Shown here one piece after another: positions 33,321-47,783 of a stretch of DNA of 64,000 nt. Below the pieces are notes generated by a model. It was given only the letters and a program-made list of their open reading frames with translations. It was not told the origin of the DNA and searched no databases. This DNA comes from Erinaceus europaeus (taxonomy: Eukaryota; Chordata; Mammalia; Eulipotyphla; Erinaceidae). Made by a program: the position numbers and the translations under genes. The number at the start of each line of letters is the position of its first letter. The first letter of the stretch is position 1. The DNA lies in the NCBI RefSeq assembly GCF_950295315.1, contig NC_080165.1:1804158-1868157 (forward strand), given 5' to 3'.

Positions 33321-36300
33321 CTGAGTACCCAGCAGGTGGAGAGCACACTGTGTCTAGGTGAGTGCTGAATACCCAGGAGGTGCAGGGTACACTGTGTACA
33401 GGTGAGTGCTGTGTGCCCAGCAGGTGGAGAGCACACTGTGTATAAGTGAGTACTGAGCACACAGCATTAGGAGGGCACACTTGGTATAGGTGAGTGCTGA
33501 GTACCCAGCAGGTGGAGGGCACACTATGTATAGGTGAGGACTGAGTGCCCAGCAGGTGGAGGGCACACTGTGTATAGGTGAGTGCTTATTACCCAGCAGG
33601 TGGAGAGCACACTGTGTATAAGTGAGTACTGATCACACAGCAGGAGGAGGGCACACTTTGTTTAGGTGAGTGCTGAGTACCCAGCAGGTGGAGGGCACAC
33701 TGTGTATAGGTGAGGACTGAGTACCCAGCAGGTGGAGGGCACACTGTGTATAGGTGAGTACTGAGTACTTAGCAGGTGGAGGGAACACTGTGTATAGGTG
33801 AGTGCTGAGTACCCTTCAGGTAGAGTGCACACTGTGTGTAGGTGAGTGCTGAGTACCCTGCAGGTGGAGTGCACACTGTGTATAGGTGAGTGCTGAGTAC
33901 CCAGCAGGTGGAGGGTACACTGTGTCTAGGTGAGTGCTGAGTACGCAGCAGGTGGAGAGCACACTGCATATAGGTGAGAGCTGAGTACCCAGCAGGTGGA
34001 GGGCACAATGTGTATAGGTGAGTGCTGAGTATCCAGCAGGTGGAGAGCACACTGTGTATAGGTGATTGCTGAGTACCCAGCAGGTGGAGAGCACACTGTG
34101 TCTAGGTGAATGCTGAGTACCCAGCAGGTAGAGGGCACACTGTGTATAGGTGAGTGCTGAGGACCTTGCAGGTGGAGTGCACACTGTGAATAGGTGAGTG
34201 CTGAGTTCCCAGCATGCGGAGAGCCAACCATGTAGAGGTGAGTGCTGAGCACCTAGTAGGTGGAGAGCACTCTGTGTATAGGTGAATACTGAGTACCCAG
34301 CAGAAAGTTTGCAAACTGTGTACAGGTGTGTGCTGAGTAACTAACAGGTGGAAAGGACACTGTGTATAGGTGAGGACTGAGTACCCAGCAGGTGGAGGGC
34401 ACACTGTATATAAGTGTGTGCTGAGTTCCCAGTAGGTGTAGGGCACACTGTGTATAGTTGAGTGCTGAGTACCCAGCACTTGGACAGCACTCTGTGTATA
34501 GGTGAGTGCTGAGTACCCTTCAGGAGGAGAGCACTCTGTGTATAGGTGAGTGCTAAGTTCCCAGCAGGTGGAGCACACTGTGTATAGGTGAGTGCTGAGT
34601 ACCCAGCAGGAGGAGATCACTCTGTGTATAGATGAGTGCTGAGTACCCAGAAGGTTGAGCACACTGTGTATAGGTGAGTGCTGAGCACCCAGCCGTTGGA
34701 GGGCACAGTGTGTATAGGTGAATGCTAAGTACTCAGCAGGTACAGGGTACACTGTGTATAGGTGAGTGCTGTGTACCCTGCAGGTGGAGTGCACACTGTG
34801 TACAGGTGAGTGCTGACTACCCATCTGGTGGAGGGCACACTGTTTATAGGTGAGTGCTGAGTACCCAGCAGGTGGAGAGCACACTGTATATAGGTGAGAG
34901 CTGAGTACCCAGCAGGAGGAGGGCACAATGTGTATAGGTGAGTGCTGAGTATCCAGCAGGTGGAGAGCACACTATGTATAGGTGATTGCTGAGTACCCAG
35001 CAGGTGGAGAGCACACTGTGTCTAGGTGAGTGCTGAGTTCCCAGCATGTGGAGAGCACACTGTGTACAGGTGAGTGTTGAGCAACTACTAGGTGGAGATC
35101 ACTATGTGTATAGGTGAGTACTGAGTACCCAGCAGGTGGAGTGCACACTGTGTATAGGTGAGTGCTGAGTACTAAGCAGGTGGAGGGAACACTGTATATA
35201 GGTGAGTGCTGAGAACACAGCAGGTGGAGGGCACACTATGTATAGGTGAGTGCTGAATACCTTGCAGGTGGAGTGCACACTGTGTATAGGTGACTGCAGA
35301 GTTCTCAGTAGGTGGAGAGCCAACCATGTACAGGTGAGTGCTGAGCACTCAGTGTATAGGTGAGTACTGAGTACCCAGCAGAAAGTTTGCACACTGTGTA
35401 CAGGTGTGTGCTGAGTACCTAACAGGTGGAGGGGACACTGTGTATATGTGAGTGCTGGGCACTCTGCATGTGGAATGCACACTGTGTATAGGTGAGTGCT
35501 GAGTACCCAACAGGTGGAGGGCACACTGTGTATAGGTGAGTGCTGAGTACCTAGCAGGTGGAGGGCACAATGTGTATAGGTGAGTGCTGAGTACCCAGCA
35601 GTTGGAGGGCACAATGTGTATAGGTGAGTGCTGAGTACCCATCAGGTGGATTGCACACTGTGTATAGGTGAGTTTTGAGTACCCAGCAGGTGGAGTGCAC
35701 ACTGTGTATAGGTGAGTGCTGAGCACCCAGCAGGTGGAGAGCACACTGTGTATAGGTGATTGCTGAGTTCCCAGCATGTGGAGAGCACACTGTGTACAGG
35801 TGAGTGCTTAGCACCTAGCAGGTGGAGAGCACACTGTGTATAGGTGAGTGCTGAGTACCCAGCAGGAGGTTTGAACACTCTGTATAGGTGAATGCTGAGC
35901 ACCCAGCAGCTGGGGGGCTCACTGTGTATAGATGAGTACTGAGTACTTGGCTGGTGAAGAGCTCTTTTGTACAGGTGTGTGCTGAGTACCTAACAGGTGG
36001 AAGGGACACTGTGTCTAGCTGAGGGCTGAGCACCCAGCAGGTGGAGGGCAAACTGTTGCATAGGTGAGTACTGAGTACTCACCAGGTGAAGAGCACTGTT
36101 TGTACAGGTGTGTGCTGAGTACCCAGCAAGTGGAGTGCTCACTGTGTATAGGTGAGTGTGAGTACCCAGCAGGTGGAGAGCACACTGTGTATAGGTGAGT
36201 ACTGAGTACCCAGCAGGTGGAGGGCACCGTGTGTCTAGGTGAGTGCTGAGTACCCAGCAGGTGCAGGGTACACTGTGTACATGTGAGTGCTGTGTGCCCA

Positions 36301-39300
36301 GCAGGTGGAGAGCACACTGTGTATAAGTGAGTACTGAGCACACAGCATTAGGAGGGCACACTTTGTATAGGTGAGTGCTGAGTACCCAGCAGGTGGAGGG
36401 CACACTGTGTATAGGTGAGGACTGAGTGCCCAGCAGGTGAAGGGCACACTGTGTATAGGTGAGTGCTTATTACCCAGCAGGTGGAGAGCACACTGTGTAT
36501 AAGTGAGTACTGATCACACAGCAGGAGAAGGGCACACTTTGTTTAGGTGAGTGCTGAGTACCCAGCAGGTGGAGGGCACACTGTGTATAGGTGAGGACTG
36601 AGTACCCAGCAGGTGGAGGGCACATGTGTATAGGTCAGTGCTGAGTACTAAGCAGGTGGAGGGAACACTGTGTATAGGTGATTGCTGAGTACCCAGCAGG
36701 TGGAGGGTACACTGTATATAGGTGAGTGCTGAGTACCTTGCAGGTGGTGTGCACACTGTGAATAGGTGAGTGCTGAGTTCCCAGCATGTGGAGAGCCAAC
36801 CATGTACAGGTGAGTGCTGACCACCTAGTAGGTGGAGAGCACTCTGTGTATAGGTGAGTACTGAGTACCCAGCAGAAAGTTTGCACACTGTGTAAAGGTG
36901 TGTGCTGAGTAACTAACAGGTGGAGGGGACACTGTGTTTAGATGAGGACTGAGTACCCAGCAGGTGGAGGGCACACTGTATATAAGTGTGTGCTGAATTC
37001 CCAGTAGGTGTAGGGCAAACTGTGTAAAGTTGAGTGCTGAGTACCCAGAACTTGGAGAGCACTCTGTGTATAGGTGAGTGCTGAGTACCCTTCAGGAGGA
37101 GAGCACTCTGTGTATAGGTGAGTGCTAAGTTCCCAGCAAGTGGAGCACACTGTGTATAGGTGAGTGCTGAGTAACCAGCAGGTGGAGATCACTCTGTATA
37201 TAGATGAGTACTGAGTACCCAGCAGGTTGAGCACACTGTGTATAGGTGAGTGCTGAGCACCCAGCAGTTGGAAACCAGTGTGTATAGGTGAATGCTAAGT
37301 ACTCAGCAGGTGCAGGGTACACTGTGTATAGGTGAGTGCTGTGTACCCTGCAGGTGGAGTGCACACTGTGTACAAGTGAGTGCTCACTACCCATCTGGTG
37401 GAGGGCACACTGTTTATAGGTGAGTGCTGAGTACCCAGCAGGTGGAGAGCACACTATGTATAGGTGATTGCTGAGTACCCAGCAGGTGGAGAGCACACTG
37501 TGTCTAGGTCAATGCTTAGTTCCCAGCATGTGGAGAGCACACTGTGTACAGGTGAGTGTTGAGCACCTACTAGGTGGAGATCACTATGTGTATAGGTGAG
37601 TACTGAGTACCCAGCAGGTGGAGTGCACACTGTGTATAGGTGAGTGCTGAGTACCTTGCAGGTGGAGGGCACACTGTGTATAGGTGAGTGCTGAGAACGC
37701 AGCAGGTGGAGGGCACACTATGTATAGGTGAGTGCTGAGTACCTTGCAGGTGGAGTGCACACTGTGTATAGGTGACTGCAGAGTTATCAGTAGGTGGAGA
37801 GCCAACCATGTACAGGTGAGTGCTGAGCACCTAGTAGGTGGAGAGCACTCTCTGTATAGGTGAGTACTGAGTACCCAGCAGAAAGTTTGCACACTGTGTA
37901 CAGGTGTGTGCTGAGTACCTAACAGGTTTAGGGGACACTGTGTATATGTGAGTGCTCAGAACTCTGCATGTGGAGTGCACACTGTGTATAGGTGAGTGCT
38001 GAGTACCTAGCAGGTGGAGGGCACAATGTGTATAGGTGAGTGCTGAGCACCCAGCAGGTGGAGGGAACACTGTGTATAGGTGATTGCTGTGTTCCCAGCA
38101 TGTGGAGAGCACACTGTGTATAGGTGAGTGCTTAGCACCTAGCAGGTGGAGAGCACTCTGTGTATAGGTGAGTGCTGAGTACCCAGCAGGAGGTTTGAAC
38201 ACTCTGTATAGGTGAGTGCTGAGCACCCAGCAGGTGGGGGGCTCACTGTGTATAGATGAGTACTGAGTACTTGGCTGGTGAAGAGCTCTTTTGTACAGGT
38301 GTGTGCTGAGTACCTAACAGGTGGATGGGACACTGTGTCTAGCTGAGGGCTGAGCACCCAGCAGGTGGAGGGCAAACTGTTGCATAGGTGAGTACTGAGT
38401 ACTCACCAGGTGAAGAGCACAGTTTGTACAGGTGTGTGCTGAGTACCCAGCAAGTGGAGTGCTCACTGTGTATAAGTGAGTGTGAGTACCCAGCAGGTGG
38501 AGACCACACTGTGAATAGGTGAGTATGGAGTACCCGGCAGGTGGAGGGCACCGTGTGTCTAGGTGAGTGCTGAGTACCCAGCAGGTGCAGGGTACACTGT
38601 GTACATGTGAGTGCTGTGTGCCCAGCAGTTGGAGAGCACACTGTGTATAAGTGAGTACTGAGCACACAGCATTAGGAGGGCACACTTTGTACAGGTGAGT
38701 GCTGAGTTCCCAGCAGGTGGAGGGCACACTATGTATAGGTGAGGACTGAGTGCCCAGAAGGTGGGAGGGCACACTGTGTATAGGTGAGGAATGAGTGCCC
38801 AGCAGGTGGAGGGCACACTGTGTATAAGTGAGTACTGATCACACAGCAGGAGGAGGGCACACTTTGTTTAGTTGAGTGCTGAGTACCCAGCCAGTGGAGG
38901 GCACACTGTGTATAGGTGAGGACTGAGTACCCAACAGGTGGAGAGTACACTGTGTATAGGTCAGTGCTGAGTATTAAGCAGGTGGAGGGAACACTGTGTA
39001 TAGATAAGTGCTGAGTACCCTGCAGGTAGAGTGCACACTGTGTAGGTGAGTGCTGAGTACCCTGCAGGTGGAGTGCACACTGTGTATAGGTGAGTGCTGA
39101 GTTCCAAGCAGGTGGAGTGCACACTGTGTATAGGTGATTGCTAAGTACTCAGCAGGTTCAGGGTACACTGTGTATAGGTGAGTGCTGTGTACCCTGCAGG
39201 TGGAGTGCACACTGTGTACAGGTGAGTGCTGACTACCCATCTGGTGGAGGGCACACTGTTTATAGGTGAGTGCTGAGTACCCAGCAGATGGAGAGCACAC

Positions 39301-42300
39301 TGTATATAGGTGAGAGCTGAGTACCCAGCAGGAGGAGGGCACAATGTGTATAGCTGAGTGCTGAGTATCCAGCAGGTGGAGAGCACACTATGTATAAGTG
39401 ATTGCTGAGTACCCAGCAGGTGGAGAGCACACTGTGTCTAGGTGAGTGCTGAGTTCCCAGCATGTGGAGAGCACACTGTGTACAGGTGAGTGTTGAGCAC
39501 CTACTAGGTGGATATCACTATGTGTATAGGTGAGTACTGAGTACCCAGCAGGTGGAGTACACACTGTGTATAGGTGAGTGCTGAGTACCTTGCAGGTGGA
39601 GGGCACACTGTGTATAGGTGAGTGCTGAGAACTCAGCAGGTGGAGGGCACACTGTGTATAGTTGAGTGCTGAGTACCTTGCAGGTGGAGTGCACACTGTG
39701 TATAGGTGACTGCAGAGTTCTCAGTAGGTGGAGAGCCAACCATGTACAGGTGAGTGCTGAGCACCTAGTAGGTGGAGAGCACTCTGTGTATAGGTGAGTA
39801 CTGAGTACCCAGCAGAAAGTTTGCAAACTGTGTACAGGTGTGTGCTGAGTACCTAACAGGTGGAGGGGACACTGTGTATATGTGAGTGCTGAGCACTCTG
39901 CATGTGGAGTGCACACTGTGTATAGGTGAGTGCTGAGTACCTAGCAGGTGGAGGGCGCACTGTGTATTGGTGAGTTTTGAGTACCTAGCAGGTGGAGGGC
40001 AAAATGTGTATAGGTGAGTGCTGAGTACCCAGGAGGTGGAGGGCACAATGTGTATTGGTGAGTGCTGAGTAGCAAGCAAGTGGAGTGCACACCATGTATA
40101 GGTGAGTGCTGAGCACCCAGCAGGTGGAGTTCACACTGTGTATAGGTGAGTACTGAGTACCCAGCAGGTGGAGGGAACACTGTGTATAGGTGATTGCTGT
40201 GTTCCCAGCATGTGGAGAGCACACTGTGTACAGGTGAGTGCTGAGCACCTAGCAGGTGGAGAGCACTCTGTGTATAGGTGAGTGCTGAGTACCCAGCAGG
40301 AGGTTTGAACACTCTGTATAGGTGAGTGCTGAGCACCCAACAGGTGGGGGGCACACTGTGTATAGATGAGTACTGAGTACATGGCTGGTGAAGTGCTCTT
40401 TTGTACAGGTGTGTGCTGAGTACCTAACAGGTGGAAGGGACACTGTCTCTAGGTGAGTGCTGAGCACCCAGCAGGTGGAGGGCAAACTGTTGCATAGGTG
40501 AGTACTGAGTACTCACCAGGTGAAGAGCACAGTTTGTACAGGTATGTGCTGAGTACCCAGCAAGTGGAGTGCTCACTGTGTATAGGTGAGTGTGAGTACC
40601 CAGCAGGTGGAGAGGACACTGTGTATAGGTGAGTACTGAGTACCCAGCAGGTGGAGGGCACCGTGTGTCTAGGTGAGTGCTGAGTACCCAGCAGGTGCAG
40701 GGTACACTGTGTACATGTGAGTGCTGTGTGCCCAGCAGGTGGAGAGCACACTGTGTATAAGTGAGTACGGAGCACACAGCATTAGGAGGGCTGACTTTGT
40801 ATAGGTTAGTGTTGAGTACCCAGCAGGTGGAGGGAACACTATGTATATGTGAGGACTGAGTGCCCAGCAGGTGGAGGGCAAACACTTGTATAGGTGAGTG
40901 CTTATTACCCATCAGGTGGAGAGCACACTGTGTATAAGTGAGTACTGATCACACAACAGGAGGAGGGCACACTTTGTTTAGGTGAGGGCTGAGTACCCAG
41001 CAGGTGGAGGGCACACTGTGTATAGGTGAGGACTGAGTACCCAGCAGGTGGTGGGCACACTGTGTATAGGTCAGTGCTGAGTACTAAGCAGGTGGAGGGA
41101 ACACTGTGTATACGTGAGTGCTGAGTACCCTGCTGGTGGAGTGCACACTGTGTATAGGTGAGTGCTGAGTACCCAGCAGGTGGAGGGCACACTGTGTATA
41201 GGTGAGTGCTGAGCACCCAGCAGATGGAGGGCACACTGTGTCTAGGTGAGTGCTGAGTACCTAGCAGGTGGAGAGCACAATGTATATAGGTGAGAGCTGA
41301 GTACCAAGCTGGTGGACTGCACAATGTGTATAGGTGAGTGCTGAGTATCCAGCAGGTGGAGAGCACACTGTGTCTAGGTGAGTGCTGAGTACCCAGCAGG
41401 TGGAGTGTACAATGTGTATAGGTGAGTGCTGAGCACCCAGCAGGTGGAGAGCACACTGTGTATAGGTGATAGCTGAGTACCCAGCAGGTGGAGGGCACAA
41501 TGTGTACAGGTGAGTGCTGACTACCCATCTTGTGGAGGGCACACTGTTTATAGGTGAGTGCTTAGTACCCAGCAGGTGGAGAGCACAATGTATATAGGTG
41601 AGAGCTGAGTACCCAGCAGGTGGAGGGCACAATGTGTATAGGTAAGTGCTGAGTACCCAGCAGGTGGAGAGCACACTGTGTATAGGTGAGTGCTGAGCAC
41701 CCAGCAGGTGGAGAGCACACTGTGTATAGGTGATTGCTGAGTTCCCAGCATGTGGAGAGCACACAGTGTACTGGTGAGTGCTGAGCACCTAGCAGGTGGA
41801 GAGCACTCTGTGTATAGTTGAGTGCTGAGTACCCAGCAGGAGGTTTGAACACTCTGTATAGGTGAGTGCTGAGCACCCAGCAGGTCGGGGGCTCACTGTG
41901 TATAGATGAGTACTGAGTACTTGGCTGGTGAAGAGCTCTTTTGTACAGGTGTGTGCTGAGTAGTACCTAACAGGTGGAAGGGACACTGTGTTTAGCTGAG
42001 GGCTGAGCACCCAGCAGGTGGAGGGCAAACTGTTGCATAGGTGAGTACTGAGTACTCACCCGGTGAAGAGCACTGTTTGTACAGGTGTGTGCTGAGTACC
42101 CGCAAGTGGAGTGCTCACTGTGTACAGGTGAGTGTGAGTACCCAGCAGGTGGAGAGGACACTGTGTATAGGTGAGTACTGAGTACCCAGCAGGTGGAGGG
42201 CACTGTGTGTCTAGGTGAGTGCTGAGTACCCAGCAGGTGCAGGGTACACTGTGTACAAGTGAGTGCTGTGTGCCCAGCAGGTGGAGAGCACACTGTGTAT

Positions 42301-45300
42301 AAGTGAGTACTGAGCACACAGCCTTAGGAGGGCACACTTTGTATAGGTGAGTGCTGAGTACCCAGCAGTTGGAGGGCACACTATGTATAGGTGAGGACTG
42401 AATGCCCTGCAGGTGGAGGGCACACTGTATATAGGTGAGTGCTTATTACCCAGCAGGTGGAGAGCACACTGTGTATAAGTGAGTACTGATCACACAGCAG
42501 GAGGAGGACACACTTTGTTTAGGTGAGTGCTGAGTACCCAGCAGGTGGAGGGCACACTGTGTATAGGTGAGGACTGAGTACCCAGCAGGTGGTGGGCACA
42601 CTGTGTATAGGTCAGTGCTGAGTACTAAGCAGGTGGAGGACACAATGTGTATAGGTGAGTGCTGAGTATCCAGCAGGTGGAGAGCACACTGTGTATAGGT
42701 GATTGCTGAGTACCCAGCAGGTGGAGAGCACACTGTGTCTAGGTGAGTGCTGAGTACACAGCAGGTGGAGGGCACACTGTGAATAGGTGAGTGCTGAGTT
42801 CCCAGCATGCAGAGAGCCAACCATGTACAGGTAAGTGCTGAGCACCTAGTAGGTGGAGAGCACTCTGTGTATAGGTGAGTACTGAGTACCCAGCAGAAAG
42901 TTTGCACATTGTGTACAGATGTGTGCTGAGTAACTAACAGGTGGAAAGGACACTGTGTATAGGTGAGGACTGAGTACCCAGCAGGTGGAGGGCACACTTT
43001 ATATAAGTGTGTGCTGAGTTCCCAGTAGGTATAGGGCACAATGTGTATAGTTGAGTGCTTAGTACCCAGCACTTGGACAGCACTCTGTGTATAGGTGAGT
43101 GCTGAGTACCCTTCAGGAGGAGAGCACTCTGTGTATAGGTGAGTGCTAAGTTTACAGCAGGTGGAGCACACTGTGTATAGGTGAGTGCTGAGTACCCAGC
43201 AGGAGGAGATCACTCTGTGTATAGATGAGTGCTGAGTACCAGCAGGTTGAGCACACTGTGTATAGGTGAGTGCTGAGCACCCAGCAGTTGGAGGACACAG
43301 TGTGTATAGGTGAATGCTAAGTACTCAGCAGGTGCAGGGTACACTGTGTATAGGTGAGTGCTGTGTACCCTGCAGGTGGAGTGCACACTGTGTACAGGTG
43401 AGTGCTGACTACCCATCTTGTGGAATGCACACTGTGTATAGGTGAGTGCTGAGTACCCAGCAGGTGGAGAGCACAATGTATATAGGTGAGAGCTGAGTAC
43501 CCAGCAGGTGGAGGGCACAATGTGTATAGGTGAGTTCTGAGTATCCAGCAGGTGGAGAGCACACTATGTATAAGTGATTGCTGAGTACCCAGCAGGTGGA
43601 GAGCACACTGTTAACAGGTGAGTGTTGAGCACCTACTAGGTGGAGATCACTTTGTGTATAGGTGAGTGCTGAGTACCCAGCACTTGGAGTGCACACTGTG
43701 TATAGGTGAGTGCTGAGTACCTTGCAGGTGGAGTGCACACTGTGTATAGGTGACTGCAGAGTTCTCATTAGGTGGAGAGCCAACCTTGTACAGGTGAGTG
43801 CTGAGCACCTAGTAGGTGGAGAGCACTCTGTGTATAGGTGAGTACTGAGTACCCAGCAGAATGTTTGCACACTGTTTACAGGTGTGTGCTGAGTACCTAA
43901 CAGGTGGAGGGGACACTGTGTATATGTGAGTGCTGAGCACTGTGCATGTGGAGTGCACACTGTGTATAGGTGAGTGCTGAGTACCCAACAGTGGAGGACA
44001 CACTGTGTATAGGTGAGTGCTGAGTACCCAGCAGGTGGAGGACACAATGTGTATAGGTGAGTGCTGAGTACCCAGCAGGTGGAGTGCACACTGTGTATAG
44101 GTGAGTGCTGAGCACCCAGCAGGTGGAGAGCACTCTGTGTATAGGTGAGTGCTGAGTACCCAGCAGGAGGTTTGAACACTCTGTATAGGTGAGTGCTGAG
44201 CACCCAGCTGGTGGGGGGCACACTGTGTATAGATGAGTACTGAGTACTTGGCTGGTGAAGAGCTCTTTTGTACAGGTGTGTGCTGAGTACCTAACAGGTG
44301 GAAGGGACACTATGTCTAGGTGAGTGCTGAGCACCCAGCAGGTGGAGGGCAAACTGTTGCATAGGTGAGTACTGAGTACTCACCAGGTGAAGAGCACAGT
44401 TTGTACAGGTATGTGCTGAGAACCCAGCAAGTGGAGTGCTCACTGTGTACAGGTGAGTGTGAGTGCCCAGCAGGTGGTGAGCACACTGTGTCTAGGTGAG
44501 TGCTGAGTACCCAGCAGGTGCAGGGTACACTGTGTACATGTGAGTGCTGTGTGCCCAGCAGGTGGAGAGCACACTGTGTATAAGTGAGTACTGAGCACAC
44601 AGCATTAGGAGGGCACACTTTGTATAGGTGAGTGCTCAGTACCCAGCAGGTGGAGGGCACACTATGTATAGGTGAGGACTGAGTGCCCTGCAGGTGGAGG
44701 GCACACTGTATATAGGTGAGTGCTTATTACCCAGCAGGTGGAGAGCACACTGTTTATAAGTGAGTACTGATCACACAGCAGGAGGAGGGCACACTTTGTT
44801 TAGGTGAGTGCTGAGTACCCAGCAGGTGGAGGGCACACTGTGTATAGGTGAGGACTGAGTACCCAGCAGGTGGAGGGCACACTGTGTATAGGTCAGTGCT
44901 GAGTACTAAGCAGGTGGAGGGAACACTGTGTATAGGTGAGTGCTGAGTACCCTGCAGGTAGAGTGCACACTGTGTGTAGGTGAGTGCTGAGTACCCAGCA
45001 GGTGGAGGGCACACTGTGTATAGGTCAGTGCTGAGTACCCAGCAGTTGGAGTGCACACTGTGTATATGTGAGTGCTGAGCACCCAGAAGATGGAGGGCAC
45101 ACTGTTTCTAGGTGAGTGCTGAGTTCCCAGCAGGTGGAGAGCACATGGTATATAGGTGAGAGCTGAGTACCCAGCAGGTGGAGGGCACAATGTGTATAGG
45201 TGAGTGCTGAGTACCCAGCAGGTGGAGAGCACACTGTGTATAGGTGATTGCTGAGTACCCAGCAGGTGGAGGGCACACTGTGTATAGGTGAGTGCTGAGT

Positions 45301-47783
45301 ACCTTGCAGATGGAGTGCACACTGTGAATAGGTGAGTGGTGAGGTCCCAGCATGCAGAGAGCCAACCATGTACAGGGGAGTGCTGAGCACCTAGTAGGTG
45401 GAGAGCACTCTGTGTATAGGTGAGTACTGAGTACCCAGCAGAAAGTTTGCACACTGTGTACAGGTGTGTGCTGAGTAACTAACAGGTGGAGGGGACACTG
45501 TGTATAGGTGAGGACTGAGTACCCAGCAGGTGGAGGGCACACTGTATATAAGTGTGTGCTGAGTTCCCAGTAGGTGTAGGGCACACTGTGTATAGTTGAG
45601 TGCTGAGTACCCAGCACTTGGAGAGCACTCTGTGTATAGGTGAGTGCTGAGTACCCTTCAGGAGGAGAGCACTCTGTGTATAGGTGAGTGCTAAGTTCCT
45701 AGCAGGTGGAGCACACTGTGTATAGGTGAGTGCTGAGTACCCAGCAGGAGGAGATCACTCTGTGTATAGATGAGTGCTGAGTACCCAGCAGGTTGAGCAC
45801 ACTGTGTATAGGTGAGTGCTGAGCACCCAGCAGTTGGAGGGCACAGTGTGTATAGGTGAATGCTAAGTACTCAGCAGGTACAGGGTACACTGTGTATAGG
45901 TGAGTGCTGTGTACCCTGCAGGTGGAGTGCACACTGTGTACAGGTGAGTGCTGACTACCCATTGGTGGAGGGCACACTGTTTATAGGTGAGTGCTGAGTA
46001 CCCAGCAGGTGGAGAGCACATTGTATATAGGTGAGATCTGAGTACCCAGCAGGTGGAGGGCACAATGTGTATAGGTGAGTGCTGAGTATCCAGCAGGTGG
46101 AGAGCACACTATGTATAGGTGATTGCTGAGTACCCAGCAGGTGGAGAGCACACTGTGTCTAGGTGAGTGCTGTGTTCCCAGCATCTGGAGAGCACACTGT
46201 GTACAGGTGAGTGTTGAGTACCTATTAGGTGGAGATCACTATGTGTATAGGTGAGTACTGAGTACCCACCAGGAGGTTTGCACACTTTGTACAGGTGTGT
46301 GCTGAGCACCTAACAGGTGGAGTGGACTCTGTGTATAGGTGAGTGCTGAGTACCTCTGAGGTGGAGGGTGCACTGTGTATAGGTGAGTGCTGAGTACTCC
46401 ACAGGTGGAGGTCACACTGTGTATAGGTGAGTGCTGAGTACCCAGCAGGTGGAGGGCACACTGTGTATAGGTGAGTGCTGAGTACCCTGCAGGTGGAGTG
46501 CAAACTGTTTCTAGGTGAGTGCTGAGCACACAGCAGGAGGAGGGCACACTTTGTATAGGTGAGTGCTGAGTACCCAGCAGGTGGAGGGCACACAGTGTAT
46601 AGATGAGTACTGAGTACTCAGCAGGTGAAGAGCACACTGTGTACAGGTGTGTGATGAGTACCTAACAGGTGGAGGGGACACTGTGTCTAGGTGAGTGCTG
46701 AGCACCCAGCAGGTTTAGGGCACACTGTTGCATAGGTGAGTACAGAGTACTCAGCAGATGAAGACCACAGTTTGTACAGGTGTGTGCTGAGTACCCAGCA
46801 GGTGGAGTGCTCACTGTGTATAGGTGAGTGTGAGTACCCAGCATGTGGTGAGCACACTGTGTTAGGTGAGTGCTGAGTATCCAGCAGGTGAGGGCACAGT
46901 GTGTATAGGTGAGTGTTGAGTACCCAGCAGGTGCAGGATACACTGTGTATAGGTATGTGCTGAATACCCAGCAGGTGGAAGGCACACTGTGTACAGGTGA
47001 GTGCTGTGTTCCCAGCAGGTGCAGAGCACACTTTGTATAAGTGCATACTGAGCACACAGCAGGAGGAGGGCACACTGTGTATAAGTGAATACTGAGCACA
47101 CAGCAGGAGGAGGGCACACTTTGTATAGGTGAGTGCTCTGTACCCAGCAGGTGGAGGGCACACAGTGTATTGGTGAGGACTGAGTACCCAGCAGGTGGAG
47201 GGCACACTGTATATAAGTGAGTTTTGAGTTCCCAGTAGGTGTAGGGCACACTGTGTATAGTTGAGTGCTGAGTACCCAGCACTTGGAGAGCACTCTGTGT
47301 ATAGGTGAGTGCTGAGTACCCTTCAGGAGGAGAGCACTCTGTGTATAGGTGAGTGCTAAGTTCCCAGCAGTTGGAGCACACTGTGTATAGGTGAGTGCTG
47401 AGTACCCAGCAGGAGGAGATCACTCTGTGTATAGGTGAGTGCTGAGTTCCCAGCAGGTTGAGCACACTGTGTAAAGGTGAGTGCTGAGCACCCAGCAGTT
47501 GTGGGCACAGTGTGTATAGGTGAGTGCTGAGTACCCAGCAGGAGGAGATCACTCTGTGTATAGGTGAGTGCTGAGTTCCCAGCAGGTTGAGCACACTGTG
47601 TAAAGGTGAGTGCTGAGCACCCAGCAGTTGTGGGCACACTGTGTATAGGTGAGTGCTGAGTACCCAGCAGGTGGAGGGCACTCTGTGTATAGGTGAGTGC
47701 TGAGTACCCAGCAGGTGGAGGGTACAGTGTGTATAGGTGAGTGCTGAGTACCCAGCAGGTGGAGGGCACTCTGTGTCTAGGTG
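33321..47783. repeat. 44-bp minisatellite, right block (about 329 units)
   Basis: The same 44-bp unit as the left block. A rare variant (gttgcata, then actcaccaggtgaagag) recurs at 36055, 38379, 40489, 42032, 44356 and 46727. The spacings are 2324, 2110, 1543, 2324 and 2371 bp, so a higher-order unit of about 53 monomers has been copied several times. The variant also occurs at 30001, left of the ERV, so the ERV split an existing array. The last 450 bp hold a local duplication (about 47395-47515 and 47515-47640). The array ends at about 47783 in non-repetitive DNA. Confidence 0.97.

Noticed and set aside
23363..47783. CRISPR-like array
   Set aside because: Units are contiguous with no unique spacers, and the setting is a mammalian genome.
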